Positions 8,822-17,250 of a stretch of DNA of 64,000 nt are shown in pieces. The position numbers and the translations under genes are program-made. How positions within the stretch are numbered: the first letter of the stretch is position 1; the number at the start of each line of letters is the position of its first letter. This DNA is from Bacillus sp. A301a_S52 (GTDB lineage Bacteria > Bacillota > Bacilli > Bacillales > Salisediminibacteriaceae): assembly GCA_024701455.1 (NCBI GenBank), contig JABXYP010000001.1, positions 1,182,001 to 1,246,000 on the forward strand. The letters are read 5' to 3'. The notes beneath the pieces were generated by a model that saw only the letters and a list, made by a program, of their open reading frames with translations, made no database searches and had not been told where the DNA came from.

Positions 8822-9391
8822 ATGTATTGGAATACATGGCCTTACGATCAATGGCAACAACCTATGACACGTAATTGGCAAGACTATGATGCATGGTACA
8901 ACAGCTGGCAGTCCCAGCAGTGGCCTCAGCGCAGTGACAGAGGTTCGTCCCATTCTTATCAACAACAACGAATAACGGACTATGGACCAAGACCCTTTGT
9001 GGTGGACATAGAAGAAGCCACGAAGCAAAACACCACTTTTCGCACAGCCCTATGGACAGGTGAGCATTTGCAATTAACATTAATGAGTATTAACGTAGGT
9101 GATGACATCGGATTGGAAGTCCACCATGACCACGATCAATTTTTACGAATTGAAGAAGGGCAAGGACTCGTCCAAATGGGAGATAGCCAAGACCGGTTAG
9201 ACTTTCAGCAACAGGCGTTTGCAGATGATGCAATTTTTATTCCAGCCGGCAAATGGCACAATCTCACGAACACAGGCAATGCTCCACTGAAACTTTACTC
9301 AATCTATGCACCGCCTGAACATGCATACGGAACCGTCCATAATACTAAAGAGGATCAAAGGTGCTTCAATGAAGAGGTAAAAACTAAATAG
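8822..9391 (+). CDS. Cupin domain protein with W/Y/Q-rich N-terminus, possible spore coat protein
   Basis: A 189-residue protein in two parts. Residues 1-50 are low-complexity and rich in Trp, Tyr and Gln (WPYDQWQQP, YNSWQSQQWPQ). Residues about 75-170 form a cupin barrel: the first metal motif is in EVHHDHDQFLRIEEGQG (two His, then Glu) and the second in FIPAGKWHNLTNTG. Single-domain cupins of this kind are often isomerases or coat-associated proteins; no catalytic role can be read here. The aromatic/Gln-rich head and the possible sigma-K promoter suggest a structural spore protein. It is monocistronic with its own terminator. Confidence 0.7.
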   Translation: MYWNTWPYDQWQQPMTRNWQDYDAWYNSWQSQQWPQRSDRGSSHSYQQQRITDYGPRPFVVDIEEATKQNTTFRTALWTGEHLQLTLMSINVGDDIGLEVHHDHDQFLRIEEGQGLVQMGDSQDRLDFQQQAFADDAIFIPAGKWHNLTNTGNAPLKLYSIYAPPEHAYGTVHNTKEDQRCFNEEVKTK

Positions 9392-9407
9392 GACTTAAAA
9401 TGAAAGC

Positions 9408-9441
9408 AGAGGCCTAAGCTTATACGAGAGTTTAGGCCTCT
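9408..9441 (+). terminator. Terminator-like hairpin after the cupin gene
   Basis: Arms AGAGGCCTAA (9408-9417) and TTTAGGCCTCT (9431-9441) form a 10-bp stem, 17 bases after the stop. There is only a weak T-run. The 200 bases that follow, up to the next gene, show no other clear feature. Confidence 0.6.
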
Positions 9442-9643
9442 ACATATATTAGAATTGATGAGATAAAAAGATGGTTAGCACATAACAGAACAGCCTAACT
9501 AGAAGTCTCCTAAAAACGACTTTTCCATCCCTTCTGAAAAAAAGTCCGACTCTTGAGTCTTTAATCGTCCCTAAAAATCATGCTAGAGTACACTTGTCAA
9601 TCATGGCCATTCTGTGAAATAATCTATTATCAGAGTGTTAAGA

Positions 9644-10843
9644 ATGAACGTGGACAAGACGGATGATTATCCGAGTAACAGCATCCCTTTAGGTGGCGAT
9701 TTTTTGAAGAGTTTATATCGAAGACTGGAAAATATATCTTATAAACAATGGCTTATATGTGGCATTATCGTATGCTGTTTTACAGCTTCTATTATATTTG
9801 TACATACTAATCATACCTTGTACGAAAGACCAATTGCCCAAGTCACGAGCACAGAGGTTGTAGATGCAATGGAGATGACTGACAGCTCGGGGAATGAAGA
9901 TGAGCTGTACACCCAGCATATTACAGCGGCTATAAAGAATGGCGAGCAAAAGGGAGAGACGATTGAATTAATTAACGAGTTTTCCTTATCGGGCGGGTAT
10001 GATCAAGAGTATCAAGTGGGAAATGAGGTTTTTGTCTACATAGATGAGGTAGCAGAAGGCACGGCCTCATTAACTGGGGTCATCCAGGATGTGAAACGTG
10101 ATAAATATATTATGTACGTCGCATGGCTCTTTATTTTTACACTATTGATCATCGGGAAGAAGCAAGGATTCTTTGCTATGGTCAGCTTAGCCATCAATGC
10201 GCTCCTCCTCTCTTATGCGTTAGACATTTATATCTCGACATTGAACATCAGTCTCTTAGCTATTTGTGCATTCAGTGTCCTATTATTTACTGCGATTTCA
10301 TTGTTATTGGTCAATGGATTTAACCAAAAAACATACGCCGCTGTTGTCGCTACGTTGTTAGGAACTTTTAGTGCGGTTCTCATCACCTTTTTCGTCATGT
10401 GGATTACAGGCGAGCGGGGACTGCGCTATGAAGAGATGCAATTTTTAACACGGCCACCGCAAATGGTATTTATGGCCGGTGTGTTTATCGGTTCTTTAGG
10501 GGCAGTTATGGATGTGGCTATCACGATGTCAGCGTCGATCTTTAGCTTGTATGAAAAAGATCAAACGATATCAAATAAAGCACTAAAAGCTTCTGGATTG
10601 GATATTGGGAAAGACATCATGGGGACGATGACGAATATTTTATTTTTTGCGTATATCAGTGGTTCGATTCCAAGTCTTATTTTATATTTAAAAAATGGAC
10701 TACCATTAGGCTATACATTATCGATGAATTTATCGCTGGAATTAGCCCGGGCCTTATCGGGCGGTATTGGCATCGTGTTAACGATTCCACTAGGTATTTA
10801 TGCTTCACTTTATTTTGTTAATAAGCAGAGGGCGAAACTATGA
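9644..10843 (+). CDS. YibE/F family membrane protein (first of a pair)
   Basis: About 399 residues. A short N-terminal tail and one membrane segment (about 35-55) precede an outside domain of about 100 residues, then seven to eight membrane segments. The membrane part has the YibE/F family signatures, including GAVMDVAITMSASIFSLYE and the later GLDIGKDIMGTMTNILFFAYISGS stretch. The family is conserved in Firmicutes but has no firmly known role; transport has been suggested. It overlaps the next gene, also YibE/F, by 4 bases (ATGA), so the two probably form one complex. A GTG at 9635 is an alternative start; neither start has a strong ribosome site. Confidence 0.82.
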   Translation: MNVDKTDDYPSNSIPLGGDFLKSLYRRLENISYKQWLICGIIVCCFTASIIFVHTNHTLYERPIAQVTSTEVVDAMEMTDSSGNEDELYTQHITAAIKNGEQKGETIELINEFSLSGGYDQEYQVGNEVFVYIDEVAEGTASLTGVIQDVKRDKYIMYVAWLFIFTLLIIGKKQGFFAMVSLAINALLLSYALDIYISTLNISLLAICAFSVLLFTAISLLLVNGFNQKTYAAVVATLLGTFSAVLITFFVMWITGERGLRYEEMQFLTRPPQMVFMAGVFIGSLGAVMDVAITMSASIFSLYEKDQTISNKALKASGLDIGKDIMGTMTNILFFAYISGSIPSLILYLKNGLPLGYTLSMNLSLELARALSGGIGIVLTIPLGIYASLYFVNKQRAKL

Positions 10844-11616
10844 ATGCATTAGTATTACTTGGCATTATTTTATATGTGTTAATGAGGTGGATTGGCGGTG
10901 AAAAGGGATCGCGCTCCTTTTTCGCATTATTTTTAAATTTTATCGTCCTGTTCTTCACGATTATTTTTATGATAAATCCATACTTTAATCCGATTATTCT
11001 AACGGTTGTGGCATGTGTCATCATCAGCTGTATAAATTTGTTTTATATTAATGAGATAAACATAAAAACAGTTACGGCATTTGTTTCTTCAATCATCACA
11101 ATTAGTATTTTACTCGTGGTTATTGTTCTTGTGACAGACCGTGCGATGATACAAGGATTTAGTGAAGAAGAAATAAACGAAATTGCTGTCTTCTCTATTT
11201 ATTTAGGGGTAGACTTTGTGAAAATAGGGGCCTCTGTTATTATTATGAGCACGATCGGAGCTATCACTGATATTGCCATTTCTATATCATCTCCTATGCA
11301 TGAGATGATCAAGCATCATCCAGCCATCAAAAAACGAGAGCTGTTTTTATCTGGCATAACTATTGGGAGAGACCTCCTCGGCACAAGCGCCAACACGTTG
11401 TTTTTCGCCTTTTTCGGAGGTTATTTAGCTCTTCTCATCTGGTTTAAAGACTTAGACTATTCAATCGGACAAATTGCTAATTCAAAAGTTTTCAGTGCGG
11501 AAATGATCACGATCTTCAGTGCAGGAATAGGCGTCGCCCTCGTCATCCCTTTGACTGCTTGGATCACCGCCACTGTTTTTATCAAACAGAGAGAGAAAAA
11601 TGAGAGCGTTAATTAA
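10840..11616 (+). CDS. YibE/F family membrane protein (second of a pair)
   Basis: A 258-residue protein with about seven membrane segments and the same core signatures as its neighbour: STIGAITDIAISISSPMHEM and GRDLLGTSANTLFFAFFGGYL align with the VMDVAITMSAS and KDIMGTMTNILFFAY parts of the first protein. It lacks the N-terminal outside domain. The start overlaps the upstream stop (ATGA), so translation is coupled. Function is unknown; the pair probably arose by duplication and then specialised. A terminator follows. Confidence 0.82.
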   Translation: MNALVLLGIILYVLMRWIGGEKGSRSFFALFLNFIVLFFTIIFMINPYFNPIILTVVACVIISCINLFYINEINIKTVTAFVSSIITISILLVVIVLVTDRAMIQGFSEEEINEIAVFSIYLGVDFVKIGASVIIMSTIGAITDIAISISSPMHEMIKHHPAIKKRELFLSGITIGRDLLGTSANTLFFAFFGGYLALLIWFKDLDYSIGQIANSKVFSAEMITIFSAGIGVALVIPLTAWITATVFIKQREKNESVN

Positions 11617-11650
11617 TTCTTGAGAGGCAACATAGAGCGAAAGGGCTTTA

Positions 11651-11686
11651 ATCATGTGGAGTGACAGGACTGCACATGATTTTTTT
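11651..11686 (+). terminator. Rho-independent terminator of the YibE/F pair
   Basis: Arms ATCATGTG (11651-11658) and CACATGAT (11673-11680) are followed by six T residues, 34 bases after the second stop. Confidence 0.8.
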
Positions 11687-11760
11687 ATGGTCAACTTTCT
11701 CATTATACTCACTGATAAAGACGAAAAGGTAACGTTTAGATTTAGATAAAAACGTTTGTA

Positions 11761-11860
11761 AAAAACATCTAATTAGATTATAGTCTAATTAGATGTTTTT
11801 AGATAATTGTCTAATTAGTTGAATTTATGTAGGTTACTATTTTTTTAGTCAACTAATTAG
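11761..11860. promoter_or_regulatory. Cluster of CTAATTAG palindromes upstream of the MFS gene
   Basis: A perfect 17-bp inverted repeat (arms 11761-11777 and 11784-11800, 6-base loop) is followed by a second one with 12-bp arms (CTAATTAGTTGA, 11810-11821; TCAACTAATTAG, 11849-11860). The 8-bp palindrome CTAATTAG occurs four times in this stretch. Repeated symmetrical sites upstream of an efflux-type gene suggest operator sites for a MarR- or TetR-like repressor, but no such gene is adjacent. The first hairpin could also act as a terminator, because T residues follow. Confidence 0.45.
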
Positions 11861-11892
11861 ATATAAATTAAATTAGATGAAATTCAAATGAG

Positions 11893-13107
11893 ATGGAGGG
11901 ATTGGTCATATTTAAAGCGTGGAAACAAGAAGAAAAGTATCAGTTTCTCTTTTGGGCAGGCATTATAAATGGGATTGGAAACCGCTTTACACAAGTAGCG
12001 CTCTTTTCCTTATTATTTCAGTTAACAGGCTCAGGGATGGCCATTGGTATTGTGCTGGCTTTAAGGATGCTCCCTTTTCTTCTCTTTGCGCCATTAGGTG
12101 GTATACTGGCAGATCGATTTTCTAAAAAGACATTACTCATTACGCTTGATTTATTACGTGCTCCGTTAGTCATCACATTTCTTTTGCCCAACATTCAGAA
12201 GATATGCTATTGCCTGTTTATTGGCATGTGGAGAAGCGTTGTATGCTCCAATAAGAGTGTCCTCAATCCCTGTATTAGTAAAACGCGACCGCCTTATACA
12301 TGTAAATTCAATTGAACAAGCATTGGTTGGAAGCATTTTAGTCATTGGCTCAAGTTCTGGCGGACTGATTGCCCACTATGTTGGTTTATCATTTCCTTTC
12401 CTATTAAATAGTGTTGCGTTTCTCCTGTCAGCTTTCCTTCTATGGAAGATAAAGATGCCGACAAACAATACGACACGTTCAAAAAAGTCCGCAACAATCG
12501 CGTTACCGAAAAAAGTCATGTGGCAGTCAACGGCCCTTATGACATTTTTGTTTATTGCGATTACGATGCCGCTAGCAAATGGGATTGACAATGTCCTGAT
12601 GAGTGTTTATGCCCTGGATGTCTTTGCTATGGGTGAACTAGGAGTTGGATTTATGTATGCCTTTCTCGGTCTTGGCTTTATGATAAGCTCTTTGTTTTCT
12701 GAATTTCTAAGAGACGCTTACTGATGCTAACAGTTTTCTTTATCGCATTGGAAGGCATAGGACACATAGTGTTAAGTATCGTTCCAAGTTTTTTAACGGC
12801 CCTCATGATTGTTATGTGTATCACGATAGTAGGAGGGATTAGTAATATTTGTATCGATACCGTCATGATGAAGATGGTTCCTAGCTCGATGCGGGGAAGA
12901 CTATTTGGAGCAATGCAAGCCATTTCAAACACCGCTCTCGGTATTTCGATGGCCTCGGCGGGATTTTTATTAGAAATCTTCAGTCCGAGAGAGCTGAGTT
13001 TAATCGTCGGCTTAGCCTATCTGTGCTTTACAGCCATCTATGCTGTGCTTTTTTCAAAATTGAATTTAGTTGTTGAAAAACGGACGTTAATGAGACATAT
13101 CATATAG
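11893..13107 (+). pseudogene. MFS efflux transporter broken by two frameshifts
   Basis: Three reading frames together give one protein of about 400 residues with about 12 membrane segments, like macrolide-type MFS exporters. Segment 1 (11893 to about 12190) has the ADRFSKK loop typical of MFS. Segment 2 (about 12190-12720) continues as RRYAIACLLACGEALYAP in the +1 frame. Segment 3 (about 12715-13107) continues as RRLLMLTVFFIALEGIGH in the original frame. The breaks fall at about 12190 and about 12717. The sequence between and after them is still protein-like, so decay is recent, or the breaks are base-calling errors. Confidence 0.75.
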
Positions 13108-13128
13108 ATGTCTTCGGGAATAGTGGGT

Positions 13129-13236
13129 TATCACAGATAACTTTCCGAAAACCTTCAGCCACAAAATAGAGAGGTGAGCTAACTCTATTTAGGTTGGATA
13201 ACGGACGTTTATGTCCTCATTGAAGGATCGCTTTAT
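13129..13236 (+). repeat. Intergenic repeat (family A), copy without second hairpin
   Basis: Begins TTATCACAGATAAC, has CAAAATAGAGAGG/AACTCTATTTAG and ATAACGGACG, then jumps from ATGTCCTCATTGAAGGAT to the end, so the AATCAGTGGG hairpin is missing. It lies 22 bases after the MFS pseudogene. The rest of the gap (to 13514) shows a possible -10 box (TATAAT at 13444) for the LXG operon and nothing else. Confidence 0.8.
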
Positions 13237-13514
13237 TTTCAATTGGCCCAAGCGTAACGTTTAAAATGTATGACACTGTAACGAAAGTGGTGTCAAATAA
13301 AGCTTCACGATAGACAATCACGACAGTTTAAGAGGGGTATATGACTTTTGAACTAGATATTTCCCCCTTTTTAAAGAAGGATATGACGTACAGTCATTTA
13401 TTAAATGTTACCAAATGCCCTATAAACTGCAAGTGAAATGTTATATAATTGTAATCCGATTGCAAAAATGGTTGTTAAAATAAAATAGTTATGTAGTTTG
13501 TCTGGGGTGGTCAA

Positions 13515-13937
13515 ATGTTAGATTTGTATCGTATTAATCGAGACCTAATGGTCATGCAAGGCGCCATGAATTCTGCTAATTCGCGATTAGCAGGAAAAAA
13601 AGAAGAATTAGAGCGATTAGAAAAAGCGTTGACTGATTTAAAAGAAAATAAAAGTAATTTTAAAGATCAGAAAGATGTGTGTCTTGATCCAGAGTTAACG
13701 GCACACACACTGCACGGCAAAAATGCACGTCAATTAGATGACTTAAAAAAGGGAGATATACAAGCAAGTTTTGTAGGTATCCCTAATGAGCAAATTAGTC
13801 AGGCAGAGAGTGACTTATCTGCGCAGGTGACAGCTATTAAACAGGAAATAGGCAGTATCGAAAGTAATATTACGACGATGGAGTCAAAGCATAGACAGTT
13901 AATAACAGAGAGACAAGAGGTGTTAAATCTATCATGA
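13515..13937 (+). CDS. DUF5082 family (YwqH-like) LXG toxin partner
   Basis: A 140-residue, mostly helical protein. A coiled-coil at about 10-55 (KKEELERLEKALTDLKENK) and another at about 95-137, separated by a short loop, is the YwqH/DUF5082 layout. Such small helical proteins are encoded directly upstream of LXG toxins in Bacillus (ywqH-ywqI-ywqJ) and are thought to bind the LXG domain and guide it to the type VII secretion machine. It overlaps the next gene by 4 bases (ATGA), and begins the toxin operon. Assignment rests on context and length more than on motifs. Confidence 0.75.
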   Translation: MLDLYRINRDLMVMQGAMNSANSRLAGKKEELERLEKALTDLKENKSNFKDQKDVCLDPELTAHTLHGKNARQLDDLKKGDIQASFVGIPNEQISQAESDLSAQVTAIKQEIGSIESNITTMESKHRQLITERQEVLNLS

Positions 13938-14215
13938 GCGGCGAAATTAAAATTCAACGGGGCCCTGTAAATAAGGGCATACAAGAGTTACAATCATCAT
14001 CACAAAACTTAAACACATCCTTTTCCAAAGAGGTACAAGGAGGAAATAAGCTAGAGATCGTAACACAGTTTAATGAGATTAAACAGGAGTATGACGAGAT
14101 TATCGCGCAATTCACGGCTTTAATGACGAAAAATATTCAATCAACAGAAGAAGCAGTGACCTCTATTGAAGCTACTGACGAGCACGTAGCACATGAGATG
14201 GGGCTTATAAAGTAA
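13934..14215 (+). CDS. DUF5344 family (YwqI-like) LXG toxin partner
   Basis: A 93-residue helical protein (IKIQRGPVNKGIQELQSSSQ... ending EHVAHEMGLIK) of WXG100-like size. YwqI/DUF5344 proteins lie between YwqH and the LXG toxin in Bacillus and probably pair with the toxin N-terminus for export. Translation is coupled to the gene before it by a 4-base overlap. The toxin gene follows after 62 bases. No WXG motif is seen. Confidence 0.75.
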   Translation: MSGEIKIQRGPVNKGIQELQSSSQNLNTSFSKEVQGGNKLEIVTQFNEIKQEYDEIIAQFTALMTKNIQSTEEAVTSIEATDEHVAHEMGLIK

Positions 14216-14277
14216 ACGACCGTATTAGAAAACAAGATAATGATGACAAGTAATCGTGCTAGTAGGAGGATCTAAGC

Positions 14278-16104
14278 GTGAAAGTTCTTGATGTTAACAC
14301 ACTACAAACTGGAATCGATGTGACGATAAACGATATTACATCATTTTGCGAACACATTTCTGCTGTCCAACGGGCAGTACGTGATTTTTCAGCATTGGAT
14401 GATGCGTTAAGAGGGAAAGGCGGGGAGGCCATTCGAGCCTTTTATGAGGAGTGCCACCAACCCTTTTTAATTTTCCTTCACCAGTCTCTTATCGACTATC
14501 AATTTCAATTGAAAGATATTAAATCAGCCATTCAAACCTTTGAACCAGATGAGCAAGGGTTTATTGACGAAGCATTTCTTATGAATGATGTGCAACAAGG
14601 ATTTAGCAAAGTAGAAAGAAAGACTATCGAACTAACGGATGACGCAAACAGTATTTTAGCGAGTGTTCAAGATATAGTAACGGTCAACAAAATCACGGAA
14701 TCAGACGTGATGGATAGTGTAAGGCGAGGGAAACTACGGGCACAGGAGATTGTCGAACAGTTGCACCTTCTTGACGACTACGGTGCTACCCTATTAGAAC
14801 AAACGAGAGAGGCCTTACAAACGATGCGAACTTATCTATCTGACATTGAATCAAAGTTTCAAAGCGGAGACCTATCTGTAACAAACTTCAACAGTGACGC
14901 TTTACAAGACATGGCCTCTTACAACTCAATCATGGACAGCATCTACAATAAAGACACAGCCGACGTCGAACTAAATGCAGACACGATCGAAGGCATGTCA
15001 TTAGATGATATCGAAAAGGCGAAAAATGCCACGTTGGAAGGGTTAAGTGACGAAGGTAAAACGGTTCTCGACTACGCATACAATCAATTAAAAAACGGTG
15101 AAATAACAAGATCAAAATATTTAGAGATTGTTAACGGCATGGTCAAATGGGACGATAACCCCAATGAAGAAATGACTGAGGAAGATATTAGCTTTCTGGA
15201 CTATTTGATGGAAAATTCTCAGTGGATAGGGGGAGAAGTGGGTTTACCAGTAATTGGTGAATTGATTAGACGTTATGGAGAACGAGAAAAGGTAAAAGGG
15301 ACAGCGCTATTAACACGTATGATTACCGTGAGAGGGCAAAAATTCTCAGCTTTTGGGCAATGGCTCGGTAAATGGGGTGGGATTGGACTGTCGGGAGTTG
15401 GTGCTGCCTTCGGTTTCCACGATGATATCACAAATCATGATAAGACTTATGGAGAGGCGTTTGTACATAATGCAGCAGTTGTTGGAGTAGGGTTTGCACC
15501 GGCTATTGCAACTGCAGTGTTTGTTGGTACTCCCGCTGGGTGGGCAGCAGTCGGGGTGGCTGCAGTTGGAACTGGGTTAGCAATAGGATTTAACGCTGCA
15601 TATCACAATAATTTATTTGGTCTTCAAGATGGACTGGACGCTATTGGAAGAGGTCTAGATTCTATGGCTAAAGGTGTATGGAATTTTGCCCAAAACCCAG
15701 GTGAAGCGATTCAAAATGGTGCTAATGCAGTTAATGAACAAATAGATAATGCAAGTGTCTATGTTCAAAATACCGCAGATAATGCTAACGACGCCGTTCA
15801 ATCAGGCGTGAATACAGCTAAACAAACTGTAGAGGGATTAGGTCAAATGGCACAACAACATACAGGTTTTGTTGGTGATGCGGCGATTGAAATGGGGGTA
15901 AATGCAGCAGGAGAGGCAATAGAATATGTGGGGAATGAATTACAAAATGGTATCGCCACTGCAAATGAGGTGGCTCAAGCTGGTTTAGACTTTGCAAGTG
16001 AAACAGTGAATCGTGTTGGGGAAGCTGCAAGTAGTGCTGGTGAGGCGGTTAAAGATGGAATCAGTGCGCTAAATCCTATGAAGTGGAGTTGGGGGAAATC
16101 ATGA
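14278..16104 (+). CDS. LXG-domain type VII secretion toxin with glycine-rich membrane C-terminus
   Basis: A 608-residue protein with a GTG start after AGGAGGATC. Residues about 1-210 form an all-helical LXG domain (MKVLDVNTLQTGIDVTIND..., with the conserved LRGKGGEAIRAFYEECHQPF stretch), the export signal of this toxin class. Residues about 210-340 are a helical linker. Residues about 360-445 are hydrophobic and packed with Gly and Ala (WLGKWGGIGLSGVGAAFG; AAVVGVGFAPAIATAVF; AAVGVAAVGTGLAIG), a glycine-zipper-like region. The tail (about 450-608) is Ala/Asn-rich and amphipathic. No nuclease or deaminase domain is seen, so a membrane-permeabilising toxin like TspA or TelE is likely. The stop overlaps the first DUF443 gene by 4 bases. 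Confidence 0.85.
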   Translation: MKVLDVNTLQTGIDVTINDITSFCEHISAVQRAVRDFSALDDALRGKGGEAIRAFYEECHQPFLIFLHQSLIDYQFQLKDIKSAIQTFEPDEQGFIDEAFLMNDVQQGFSKVERKTIELTDDANSILASVQDIVTVNKITESDVMDSVRRGKLRAQEIVEQLHLLDDYGATLLEQTREALQTMRTYLSDIESKFQSGDLSVTNFNSDALQDMASYNSIMDSIYNKDTADVELNADTIEGMSLDDIEKAKNATLEGLSDEGKTVLDYAYNQLKNGEITRSKYLEIVNGMVKWDDNPNEEMTEEDISFLDYLMENSQWIGGEVGLPVIGELIRRYGEREKVKGTALLTRMITVRGQKFSAFGQWLGKWGGIGLSGVGAAFGFHDDITNHDKTYGEAFVHNAAVVGVGFAPAIATAVFVGTPAGWAAVGVAAVGTGLAIGFNAAYHNNLFGLQDGLDAIGRGLDSMAKGVWNFAQNPGEAIQNGANAVNEQIDNASVYVQNTADNANDAVQSGVNTAKQTVEGLGQMAQQHTGFVGDAAIEMGVNAAGEAIEYVGNELQNGIATANEVAQAGLDFASETVNRVGEAASSAGEAVKDGISALNPMKWSWGKS

Positions 16105-16733
16105 CGTCAGAAATAAAACGAATAAAGAAAAACCTAACCTATCGGATTGTGACGATTGATGGCGAACACTATTTAATGGATACAGGAACCCCTTTTTGGA
16201 AAGGCCTGTTTCCCTATAGTTTTTGGCTATTTTCCCACCCGGCTTATAAACTACATAATGGCAAGGTGTTAGACGAAGTTCCAGAAACTAGTGATGGGTT
16301 ATGGAAAACACTAGCGATTGGATCGGTTGGAGGAGGATCGGCATTTTTTCTTACGCCGTTAGTGGAATATTTTGATATGCCGACTTCATCACTTATAAAC
16401 GGGTTAATACTGCTTTTGTCTCTAATCGTTATTTTATTTACGAGACTTTTCTACAGTAAGCAGAATAAAGAGAAAATTGATAAAATAGTCGATTTGACAC
16501 AATTGGAAATGAAAAAACTTATAATACGGCCATCTATACCATATTTTTTAGGTTTTACATTATTATATATTATTTTTTTAGGCCTGAGTGTACTGTTTGT
16601 CGGAATGTTTATTGTGTATGGAAATATCATTGCGTTATGTTGTTCAATGTATTTATTTTTCTTTGTATTAATTTTTAATATTGGAAATGTTATACCAGAT
16701 AAAACGTACGGCAAGCTTGCCAACCAGAAATAA
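16101..16733 (+). CDS. DUF443 family membrane protein, probable toxin immunity protein 1
   Basis: A 210-residue protein. It begins NLTYRIVTIDGEHYLMDTGT, then PFWKGLFPYSFWLFSHPAYKL, which is the DUF443 pattern, followed by about four membrane segments and the ending DKTYGKLANQK. DUF443 proteins of Staphylococcus aureus (TsaI) are tandemly encoded membrane immunity proteins against the membrane-depolarising toxin TspA. Here the start codon overlaps the toxin stop (ATGA), which fits co-production with the toxin. I use the ATG at 16101; a GTG at 16083 would lie inside the toxin gene. Immunity function is inferred from family and position. Confidence 0.82.
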   Translation: MTSEIKRIKKNLTYRIVTIDGEHYLMDTGTPFWKGLFPYSFWLFSHPAYKLHNGKVLDEVPETSDGLWKTLAIGSVGGGSAFFLTPLVEYFDMPTSSLINGLILLLSLIVILFTRLFYSKQNKEKIDKIVDLTQLEMKKLIIRPSIPYFLGFTLLYIIFLGLSVLFVGMFIVYGNIIALCCSMYLFFFVLIFNIGNVIPDKTYGKLANQK

Positions 16734-16826
16734 TAAAAGTTAATGAGTATGTTTAAAACCTAAGCAGTCATGGTGTAGAAACTAATTTAAACGATAATTT
16801 CTCAGATAGAAAAAGGAGAATAGAAA

Positions 16827-17129
16827 ATGTTACCAATCGGATCAATTGTGTATTTAAAGCAAGGAACGAGTAAACTGATGATTTTAAATAGAGGACCGAT
16901 TATCGAAGTAGAGGGCGAACAAACATGGTTCGACTACTCAGCGTGCTTTTACCCTCAAGGATTAGTACCGGATCAAGTGCTGTATTTTAATCACGAAAAC
17001 GTTGATGAAGTAGTGTTTGAAGGGTTTAAGGATACGGAAGAGGATCGCTTTCAAACGTTGTATCAGAAATGGCAAGAAGAAAATGGACAAACAATTAAGC
17101 GAGGAAAAGTGACAGAGCCGTTGAAATAG
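16827..17129 (+). CDS. DUF4176 family protein
   Basis: A 100-residue soluble protein (LPIGSIVYLKQGTSKLMILNRGP..., then WFDYSACFYPQGL and a charged C-terminus) that matches the DUF4176 family, common in type VII secretion toxin loci of Firmicutes and of unknown function. It lies between the first and second DUF443 genes. Its 5' flank (16736-16830) is almost the same as 18585-18695, in front of a broken second copy, so DUF443 plus DUF4176 was duplicated as a unit. The ribosome site is AAAGGAG. Confidence 0.75.
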   Translation: MLPIGSIVYLKQGTSKLMILNRGPIIEVEGEQTWFDYSACFYPQGLVPDQVLYFNHENVDEVVFEGFKDTEEDRFQTLYQKWQEENGQTIKRGKVTEPLK

Positions 17130-17250
17130 AATTACGCAGCCATCTATATATTGTTTTGGGAAGCAGGAGCCTTGAGAGGTTTCTGCTTATGGCTTGTTAT
17201 TCGGCACCATAATACATAATAGCCCCAATGAATTGAGGAAGCGATAGCTC

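Noticed and set aside
16827..17129. DUF4176 protein as the immunity protein of the LXG toxin
   Set aside because: It is soluble and not adjacent to the toxin stop, whereas the DUF443 gene overlaps the toxin and is membrane-bound, as expected for protection from a membrane toxin. A secondary role cannot be excluded.
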